Below, piece after piece: positions 56,283 to 64,000 of a DNA stretch of 64,000 nucleotides. Below the pieces are notes generated by a model, which saw only the letters and a list, made by a program, of their open reading frames with translations, was not told the DNA's origin and made no database searches. Numbering within the stretch: the stretch's first letter is position 1; each line of letters opens with the position of its first letter. The stretch is from Glebionis coronaria (lineage: Eukaryota; Streptophyta; Magnoliopsida; Asterales; Asteraceae): positions 27,307,394 to 27,371,393 of the forward strand of contig CM046882.1 in assembly GCA_025667525.1 (NCBI GenBank), given 5' to 3'. A program made the translations under genes and the position numbers.

Positions 56283-57934
56283 AAAAATTGGAAACCAGAG
56301 ATAAATTGTTAATTTCAGAGTACAAACATCTTAAATGTAAGAAGCAATAACATCTTAAATGTTACCAAGTTTAATTAAACATCACATAGAATTTATTTAA
56401 AGATCTCACTACTTTTTTCCACCTATGTGGGACAACTTGTCTAAACTTACTTATCAAATTATGACATTTAATAACCACTAGCCCCTATACGTATCATCCC
56501 AGGTTCTCTATATAACTTGTTTGAGTCTAAGGGAAAAAATAACGATACACCCAAATCAAATCAATCGTGCATATGAAAAGCAAAAAAGTTATTGAGAAAT
56601 TAACAATACAATGTTTATGTTAATTTCTCAATAAGCCACAAATCGTAAATCGGCTTGAAAAATAAAATGATAAATTATCGGGCTAGAATGAATCCACGTG
56701 GATACAAGCTCAAAATATAAAAAATTGAAAAAGATACTTAGACCATGTTCATTGACAACCCAAGCCAACCGGTCGTATGAAACAAGACAAAAAAATAAAC
56801 ATATTAAATTGAAAAACCTACACAATAAGTGGTCCATACCGAGCGACTAGTTCGTTTGGAGATCTTCAAATGCGACTTCTAACCTTGCCACATGGCATCC
56901 GATTAGTGGCACAAGATTAATAAAACCTACCTTGGAAAGCTAAGATCTTGATAGCAAAGAAGAAAAGCACAAAAACAGAAAAGAAAATGTTTATTGCCGG
57001 AATCACTGTGCGTGAAGAAAGTGAATGAAGAAGGTGAAGTAATGCAAGCCAGTCAAAGTCTTTTTATTGAATGTAGCGTTGGTTTGAGTATTTGTTATTA
57101 GCAAAAGAGAGAAAATTGTTTGGTAAGATCAAGTAATATTTTTTCTTTCCTTTTAACAGGTTAAGTTAATGATTATAATAAGATTTAAAATAGTATATCG
57201 GATTGGGTTGGGTTGAATTGTTAATAAATGATAATATAGATGAGATTGGTTGTATGTATAAATTGTATAAATGGGGAGTAAGAAAATAATATTTTAATAA
57301 GAATTTGGGTCGGTTGGGTTTGTGAATAAATGTAGTCTTATATAAAAAAAGTAAAAACTCTTAAATTTCTCGAAATGACTATCATTAAACTCTTAAAAAG
57401 GCTGCAAAGGTGAAACGAGAACCATAAATTTACAAGTATAATTATTTCCGAATTCACATTAGTGCTAGTCGCGGAGCTTCGTCTATTCACTTAATGCATT
57501 CATATAGACCTTGAATTTATAAATACATTTTCAATAGAAACATATGATATTAAACGAGGTAGCTAGACTTATGTATAAACGAGCTAGAGCTAAAATTAAA
57601 GGTACCATTTGGAACCAAACATTTCTTTATCAACAAGACAAGTAACACTTTAGAGAATGAAAATGGTGAGAATCATATCAATATAATGGCGTCATCTACA
57701 GTTCATCCCTTTTCATCACGAGCATCTTCTCGATTCGCTGCATCTTTTGCCACCTTCAATCACAGGCAGTCTAAATGGGTGTGCATTCGTCCATGGTATG
57801 TATTTAACTATTTAACAAACTTTATTATAAGATTGACACGTGTTTGAAAAAGTCGTATAATTATATTGGGAGGGCTGAAGTTCATGTAAGTTACTTCTTT
57901 TAAGCGTGAAATTGCCGTGATTACTCAAACTTCA
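56283..57934. other. Intergenic DNA, no gene seen
   Basis: No supported coding frame. At about 56410-56490 a reversed, weak relative of the dispersed repeat (CACCTATGTGGGACAACTTG) is visible. Confidence 0.4.
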
Positions 57935-58398
57935 TATTAAGTGTATGTTGATAAGTGGTCAATAGTTGAAGGGTGAAATGGTAAGTTTTTCCTTTGTTAT
58001 TTTTTGTTTTCTTTGTTTTTCTTTTTGTGTACAGGTGTTGGAAGTTGGAGGGCTAAGAGTGTCAACTTTGGAAACTCACAAGCTGCGTTGACCACTCGTC
58101 TTTATATACATATTTATCTTTCATTGTTAGGTAGAGTGTGTGTGTGAAAAGTGTGTGAAAAGTCTCTCTTGTTTCAGTCGCCTTTGATATTCATTGTTTC
58201 AGTTCTTGATCTGGTTTATGAGTCTTGATCTTGGGTTGTAAGATCTTGATTCTGTTATTGGTTTCTTTCTACTTTGTATGTACGATCAAACAGCATAGTA
58301 TCACATTTGAAGTGATAGCTATACGCAGTTAATAAAAATAAAGGGGTGGTTGATTGAATCATACTTGATTCTTGTTCTTGTTTTTATAAATTCGTATA
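57935..58398 (+). repeat. 5' LTR of the right-end copia
   Basis: About 464 bp, TATTAAGTGTATG to TTCGTATA. The start is fixed by homology with 63566; the end by the adjoining primer site and could be 58396. Confidence 0.88.
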
Positions 58399-58411
58399 TG
58401 GTATCAGAGCC
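58399..58411 (+). other. Primer binding site, initiator tRNA-Met
   Basis: TGGTATCAGAGCC directly after the 5' LTR. Confidence 0.93.
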
Positions 58412-58994
58412 ATTGGTTTTTGATATCTGTTTTTTAACTGGGTTTTCAAAATATATTGATTAATCTTGTGGTTAATCGTACTTTGATTGTGTTTAATCAC
58501 AAAATTTGATCGATCAATTTTTTAGTGTTTGAAAAATTTTGGGGGTTTTTCGATTCTTGGTGTCCTGAGGTGATTAATTAGGTTCTTATGCAATTAATTA
58601 GGTTTAATTGCATATCTGGTAAGTTTTGTCAAGAAACCCTAAATTTTAGAAATTAGGGTTTTCTTGATTGAAGGTAATTGAGGTTGTTTCTTGTTAGTTT
58701 TTTGTTGTTTTAACTTGTTTTCAGGTATTTTTCCGTTGTGCATATTGGTTTATAAGATCTGCTCTATCTTGTGAATCTTGGTTACTGATTGGTAATTTAT
58801 TGTTGTGCGTGCATTGTAATACCACTCTTCTCTCTCTTTTAGTTTTTGTTGTTTTAGTGGGTGATTAGGTGTCGAAGGGATCTAGGTAGTTTGGAGGTTT
58901 GATTGATTGAGAGGTTGTTTGCTTCTTGGTAGTTGATTGTAGAGGGGTTACAAGGAGTTTTTTCCTTTGTTTGTTTATTTCTTTGTCTTGCATC
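58412..58994 (+). other. Leader of the right-end copia
   Basis: T/G-rich untranslated DNA between primer site and gag. An in-frame ATG at 58926 would add 23 hydrophobic residues, but the ATG at 58995 matches the start type of the related outer copia gag (acidic MCED.../MSEH...). Confidence 0.65.
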
Positions 58995-59930
58995 ATGTGT
59001 GAGGATAAGAAAAGTGATAAAGAGGTCAGTGATACTGATGATGAGAGTAATACAGTCATTCACTCTAATGACCCTCTCTATTTACACCCATCTGATACTA
59101 ATGGTCAACCTATTGTAACAACTAAATTGTCTGGTCCTGAAAATTATAAAGTATGGGATGCTGCTTTTAAACTTGCATTACATACTAAAAATAAGTTGGA
59201 TTTTATTGATGGTAAATGTGTTAAAGATAAAGAGGATGAGTTTTTACAAGAACAATGGGATAGATGTAATGCTGTTGTTCTGTCATGGATTCTTGGTTGT
59301 ATTTCTTCTGAGTTGTATCAAGGGCAAAATTTTTCTAAAAGTGCTAAAGATGTTTGGGATGAATTTACGGAAACATATGATAAAATTGATGGATCTGTTA
59401 TATATAATTTGCATTTTAAGATTTGCTCTCTTACTCAATCTGGGTCCTCCTTATCTGAGTACTATCAGAATTATAATAGTCTATGGAGACAATTTGATTC
59501 TTTGGTTAATCTGCCTAGTTGTACTTGTGAGGGTGCTCCTCAACTAAAAAGTCATAATAGTCTTTTGAGATTGATGCAAATTCTTATGGGATTGGATGAC
59601 ACTTACAGTGTTGTAAGAAGTCAATTATTGACTTCTGATCCTCTACCAGATGTGAAATCTGCATTTGCTACTCTGTCTAGAGTTGAATCTCATAAGAATA
59701 ACTTGGTTCATAATTCTTCTGTTAGGCCAAACTTATCTGCTTTTGCTGTGAGGCCATCTAGTTGGTCTAATAGTAATAACAACAATTGGTCTAATAACAA
59801 TAATAATAACAATAGTAGGTCCTCTCAAGGGAGGGGAGCTACTAGAAATAACAATTTGGTTTGTAAGCATTGTAATATGACTAGTCATACCATTGATAGG
59901 TGTTTTGAGCTTCATGGATATCCACCATGA
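58995..59930 (+). CDS. Copia gag (nucleocapsid), ends at a premature stop
   Basis: From ATG 58995 (MCEDKKSDKEVSDTDDESNT). It contains the copia gag N-terminal block DPLYLHPSDTNGQPIVTTKL, then SGPENYKVWDAAFKLAL, the UBN2-type core QWDRCNAVVLSWILGCISSE and DVWDEFTETYDKIDGSVIYN, an Asn-rich linker, and the zinc knuckle CKHCNMTSHTIDRC near the end. TGA at 59928-59930 replaces the Trp or Gly codon usual in GYPP(W/G)F; the same frame continues (FKKRTPGG...) to a second stop TAG at 60051, where Gln is expected. So gag is nearly full length but cut from pol by two stops. Confidence 0.9.
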   Translation: MCEDKKSDKEVSDTDDESNTVIHSNDPLYLHPSDTNGQPIVTTKLSGPENYKVWDAAFKLALHTKNKLDFIDGKCVKDKEDEFLQEQWDRCNAVVLSWILGCISSELYQGQNFSKSAKDVWDEFTETYDKIDGSVIYNLHFKICSLTQSGSSLSEYYQNYNSLWRQFDSLVNLPSCTCEGAPQLKSHNSLLRLMQILMGLDDTYSVVRSQLLTSDPLPDVKSAFATLSRVESHKNNLVHNSSVRPNLSAFAVRPSSWSNSNNNNWSNNNNNNNSRSSQGRGATRNNNLVCKHCNMTSHTIDRCFELHGYPP

Positions 59931-60053
59931 TTCAAGAAAAGAACTCCTGGTGGTGCTAATTCTAATACTTCATCTGGTGGTGTTAATTCTAGTTCTGCTT
60001 CTGTTAAGAATGATCCAAGTACAGGAAACTCTATGCCTTTTACTCAAGATTAG

Positions 60054-60698
60054 ATTAACACATTGATGGCTTTGATTGGTTCTAAGCCTAATAATAGTAA
60101 GTTGCAGTCTGGTGCTGCTGGTACTTTATCTTTTTCTAATCATGTGATTAGTTTTGTTACTTGCAAGTTTTTTAACTATAACACTAACATTAGTACATAT
60201 AGTACTTATGTTGGCTGGATTTTTGATTCTGGTGCCTCTCAACACATGACTTTTTCAACTGATCATTTAACTGATGTTATAAATGTTTCTCATTTGAATA
60301 TAACTGTTTCACATCCTAATGGAACTATTGAGTTGGTAAAATTTGTTGGAAATTATAAACTTACAGATAAAATTAGTTTGAAAAATGTGTTAGTGGTACC
60401 TGGATACAAAGTCAGTCTTATTTCTATTCATAAACTTGCTAAGGACAATAAGTTTGTTGTTTCTTTCACTGAATCTAAGTGTTTTATTCAGGATTCTCTT
60501 CAAAAGTCCCTCCTGGGGACTAGTAGTGAGAATAATGGTTTATATGTGTTTGATTCAGGTAGGAAAATTTTTAATAGTAAGATTACTTGTTGTATGCTTT
60601 CTAAGTGTATTTGGCACAACAGACTTGGTCATCCATCTGATCAAGTTCTGAGTGTGTTAAAAGATACACTTAAGATTGATGATTTGGGTGAAACTTAG
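60054..60698 (+). pseudogene. Copia protease and pre-integrase domain
   Basis: Same frame as gag, between the TAG at 60051 and the TAG at 60696. The protease motif is IFDSGASQHMTF (catalytic Asp-Ser-Gly intact, about 60222-60255). LNVLVVPGY-like and SLISIHKLAKDNKFVVSFTE blocks follow, then the pre-integrase region WHNRLGHPSDQVLSVLKD. It stops just before the zinc-finger CDVCHKAKQ half, which lies in the next segment. Confidence 0.88.
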
Positions 60699-61520
60699 CC
60701 TTGTGATGTGTGTCACAAGGCTAAGCAAACCAGGGAACCTTTTCCTCTTAGTGATCATAAGACTAAGCATTTAGGTGATATTATTCATTTAGATGTCTGG
60801 GGTCCTTATAAGATTAAGAGTAGGGAAGGTTTTAGATTTTTCCTTACCATTGTTGATGATTATACTAGAGTTGTCTGGTTGTATTTGCTTAAGGGAAAAG
60901 ATGAGGTTTTTGAAAAAGTTGTAGAATTTTATAATCTCATTAAGAATCAGTTTGATATTTCTGTTAAAGTTTTTAGAAGTGATAAAGGGACTGATTTTAT
61001 AAATCATATGTTTGAAAAAATTGTTACATCTAAAGGTATAATACACCAGACCTCTTGTGTATATACACCACAGCAAAATGGTGTTGTTGAAAGAAAACAT
61101 AGACATCTTCTTAATGTTGCTAGAGCCCTCATGTTTCAGGGGGGCATACCTTTAAACATGTGGTCTGAATGTATTTTAACATCTGTGTACCTTATTAACA
61201 GGCTTCCTACCTCTGTGCTTTCTGGAAAAAGTCCCTATGAAATGATTTACAATATGTCACCTAGTCTCTCTTTGCTTAAAAGTTTTGGTTGTTTGTGTTT
61301 TGCAACTGTTTTAAATAATTCAGATAAATTTTCTGCTAGGTCTGATAAATGTGTTTTTATGGGGTATTCTAACACTAAAAAGGGTTATAAGCTTTATAAC
61401 CTTGAAACAAAGAGTTTTTTCTTTTCTAGAGATGTGAAGTTCTGTGAGACTGTTTATCCTTTTAAAAATGATGTGTTAGTTAAAGAGTTTATTTTTGAAG
61501 AAAATGGTGTTAACAGTTAA
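60699..61520 (+). pseudogene. Copia integrase
   Basis: Continues in frame with CDVCHKAKQTREPFPLSDHK, then the integrase core: Asp in HLDVWGPYKI, VDDYTRVVWLYLL, Asp in FRSDKGTDFINH (usually SDNGTEF, so two unusual neighbours of the catalytic Asp), and Glu in VVERKHRHLLNVARALMFQ. The conserved C-terminal part LPTSVLSGKSPYEMIYN, CLCFATVLNN and GYKLYNLETKSFFFSRDVKF follows. TAA at 61518 ends the frame; it continues as NFFDLVESK. Confidence 0.9.
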
Positions 61521-63558
61521 AACTTTTTTGACCTAGTAGAATCAAAGTCAAGTGAATCCTATGATGATAAGAGAGACAGTAAGAATGATATGGATAATAG
61601 TGTGACTCCTGACTTTGTAGATATGTCTAGTGACACTTCACCTGTTGTTGCCAGGTATTCTAGGGGGGTAGTCAAAGAGTCTAGTTTAGACAAGATTGAC
61701 AGCAGCCAGAATTGTCTAGGTGACAATATAGGAAGTTACGAAGGAGATGACATTATCAATAATGATGATGATTATGAGTCTGAGGGTGATGACTTTGTGG
61801 AATTTAAACAAATGTTTGAGTCTGAAAATAGTAATAGTCCAGAAAGACCAGAGTTAAGGAGATCTAGTAGGTCTGTTAAAACTCCTGCTAAATTTGACAA
61901 TTATGTGATGGATAAAAAAGGTTAGATATGATATAAATAGTGTGATTAGTTATGCAAATTTGTCTATGCATAACTTTGTTTTTGCTAATAATCTGAACAA
62001 AATTCATGAACCCAAATCTTATTCAGAAGCTATTAAAAATCCAAAATGGATTGAAGCTATGAATGAAGAGATGGATGCACTTAACAGAAATAACACTTGG
62101 GTAATTGTGGATTTACCACCAAGTAGAAAAGCAGTTGCTTGCAAGTGGTTATGGAAAGTTAAGTACAAATCTAGTGGTGAGGTTGAAAGATTCAAAGCTA
62201 GGGTTGTGGCTAAAGGGTTTAGTCAGAAAGAGGGTATTGATTATGAGAAAACTTTTTCACCCGTAGTGAAAATAGTTACTGTTAGATGCCTTATTTCTGT
62301 TGCTGTTCACTATGCTTGGCCTGTGTATCAACTTGATGTTAATAATGCATTCTTATATGGTGAATTAGATGAAGAAATTTACATGACACTTCCTGAGGGA
62401 TATGGGTCTAATGATAATAAAGTGTGTAGACTCACTAAATCTTTGTATGGTCTTAAACAAGCACCAAGAAAGTGGAATGAAAAATTAACTAGTGTGCTTG
62501 TTGAAAATGGGTTCATACAAAGCAAAAGTGATGTTTCTCTTTTCACTAAAAATGAGAATGGTTCCTTTATTGCATTACTAGTTTATGTTGATGATATTAT
62601 CATAACTGGTAACAATGAATCTGTTATTAATGAGTTTAAGAAATACTTGAGTTCAAAATTTAAAATTAAAGATCTTGGAAAACTTAAGTACTTCTTAGGC
62701 ATAGAAGTACTTGATGCTAATAATGGTCTTGTGCTTAATCAAAGAAAGTATTGTCTTGAATTACTAGCAGAATATGGTATGCTGGCATGTAAGCCAGCTA
62801 AAGCACCTATTCCTGATTCATCTAAAAGGAAAAAAGATCAAAAAGTCATAGAACAAGATGTTCCAATTGATAACAAAACATGTTATCAGAAAATTGTTGG
62901 AAAATTGATCTATCTTACATTAACCAGGCCTGATATAGCCTATGCAGTTCACAGTCTAAGTCAATTTATGCATGATCCTTATAAATCACACTTGAAGCTT
63001 GCTTTTCATGTTCTTAGATATCTTAAGAGTTCTCCTGGTAATGGTATTTCTTTTATGAGGAACAATAATTTAAGTCTTGCTGCATTTGTTGACTCAGACT
63101 GGGCAAAATGTAAGGTTACTAGGAAGTCTGTAACAGGATATACTGTTTATCTTGGAAACAATCTTGTTTCCTGGAAAAGCAAAAAGCAGTATGTGCTAGC
63201 TAAATCTTCAGCAGAAGCTGAATATAGAGCAATGAACAGTGTTGCTTGTGAGATAATGTGGATTATTAAGATCATGAAGGATCTTAAAGTTGATATATGT
63301 TTACCAGTTCCTATCAACTGTGATAGCAGTTCTGCAATACAGATTGCTGCTAACCCTGTGTTTCATGAAAGGACAAAACATTTTGAAATTGACTTATATT
63401 TCTTAAGAGAAAAGGTGTCAGCAGGTTTGATTAAGACTCTAAAAATCAAATCTGAAGACAATGTGGCTGATATGTTTACTAAGGGCTTATCAATCAAAGA
63501 TCATAAATTTCTGAGTGATAAGCTTAATCTTGTCAACTTATATCACAAATCAACTTAA
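61521..63558 (+). pseudogene. Copia reverse transcriptase and RNase H
   Basis: An acidic linker (61590-61925) ends at a 1-bp frameshift in the A6 run 61914-61919; from 61921 the next frame is open to 63558. RT blocks: WIEAMNEEMDALNRNNTWVI, CKWLWKVKYKSSGEVERFKA, EGIDYEKTFSPVVKIVTVRC, YQLDVNNAFLYGELDEEIYM and the catalytic YVDDIIITG at 62584. RNase H blocks: AFVDSDWAKCKVTRKSVTGY, SSAEAEYRAMNSVACEIMWI, CDSSSAIQIAANPVFHERTK and VADMFTKGLS. All key acidic residues are visible. The final residues NLYHKST end next to the polypurine tract. Confidence 0.92.
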
Positions 63559-63565
63559 GAGGGGG
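63557..63565 (+). other. Polypurine tract of the right-end copia
   Basis: AAGAGGGGG immediately before the 3' LTR start TATTAAG, which also fixes the non-canonical TA terminus. Confidence 0.85.
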
Positions 63566-64000
63566 TATTAAGTGTAAGTTGATAAGTGGTCAATAGTTGA
63601 AGGGTGAAATGGTAAGTTTTTCCTTTGTTATTTTTTGTTTTCTTTGTTTTTCTTTTTGTGTGCAGGTGTTGGAAGTTGGAGGGCTAAGAGTGTCAACTTT
63701 GGAAACTCACAAGCTGCGTTGACCACTCGTCTTTATATACATATTTATCTTTCATTGTTAGGTAGAGTGTGTGTATGAAAAGTGTGTGAAAAGTCTCTCT
63801 TGTTTCAGTCGCCTTTGATATTCATTGTTTCAGTTCTTGATCTGGTTTATGAGTCTTGATCTTGGGTTGTAAGATCTTGATTCTATTATTGGTTTCTTTC
63901 TACTTTGTATGTACGATCAAACAGCATAGTATCACATTTGAAGTGATAGCTATACGCAGTTAATAAAAATAAAGGGGTGGTTGGTTGAATCATACTTGAT
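63566..64000 (+). repeat. 3' LTR of the right-end copia, cut by the window end
   Basis: 435 bp aligned without gaps to 57935-58369, five substitutions. Confidence 0.93.

Larger units (their letters stand above)
57935..64000 (+). mobile_element. Nearly complete Ty1/copia retrotransposon with TA...TA ends
   Basis: 5' LTR, initiator tRNA-Met primer site, gag, protease, integrase, reverse transcriptase, RNase H, polypurine tract and a 3' LTR that runs out of the window about 29 bp before its end. Five substitutions, four of them transitions, separate 435 aligned LTR bases. The coding region holds four in-frame stops (59928, 60051, 60696, 61518) and one 1-bp frameshift at the A-run 61914-61919. 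The shared LTR start is TATTAAGTG, directly after the polypurine tract, and the end before the primer site is CGTATA, so the ends are TA...TA instead of TG...CA. The right target duplication is outside the window. Confidence 0.92.

Noticed and set aside
1..64000. CRISPR arrays, bacterial operons or prophage
   Set aside because: No regularly spaced identical repeats with unique spacers; everything recognised is of plant nuclear type.
1..64000. tRNA genes
   Set aside because: The tRNA-like sequences found are short primer binding sites beside LTRs; no complete cloverleaf seen by eye.

Overview
The window is intergenic plant nuclear DNA made almost entirely of nested transposable elements; I found no intact host gene. 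The lineage is inferred: tRNA-Met and tRNA-Asp primer sites, CACTA, Athila and Ty1/copia elements, a mitochondrial rrn18 insert and plant CUL1-like and UGT-like fragments indicate a flowering plant, and the long copia gag proteins resemble those common in Asteraceae genomes such as Tanacetum and Artemisia.

1-2.4 kb holds a degenerate repeat and a decayed plant reverse-transcriptase-related reading frame. 2.4-15.2 kb is a three-level nest. An old deleted Ty3/gypsy element (2449-15216, minus) has a CACTA transposon (2498-13751, 3-bp duplication CTC) in its left LTR. The CACTA carries intron-containing fragments of a CUL1-like cullin gene joined to the first exon of a UDP-glycosyltransferase. 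A young, internally deleted Athila (4698-10973, 5-bp duplication CTTAT) has landed inside the glycosyltransferase exon. 15.2-23.2 kb has a Mutator-type MITE, a palindrome cluster and two tandem arrays.

23234-31406 is a Ty1/copia element with 384-bp LTRs that encodes a long gag-like protein but no recognisable protease, integrase or reverse transcriptase. 33087-45596 is an older minus-strand copia (504-bp LTRs, duplication CTTAC). Its gag is interrupted by a second copia derivative (37893-44092, duplication CCATC) with an unusual three-LTR layout. 46.8-49.1 kb is a truncated copia fragment. 49.1-57.9 kb holds a dispersed unclassified repeat family, a mitochondrial rrn18 fragment, a TA microsatellite and a 923-bp inverted-repeat element.

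57935 to the window end is a nearly complete plus-strand copia with 98.9% similar LTRs and non-canonical TA...TA ends, disabled by four stop codons and one frameshift. LTR divergence counted by eye gives an order consistent with the nesting: Ty3/gypsy LTRs strongly diverged, outer copia about 3.4%, inner copia about 1.6%, right-end copia about 1.1%, gag-only copia about 1%, Athila about 0.5%.
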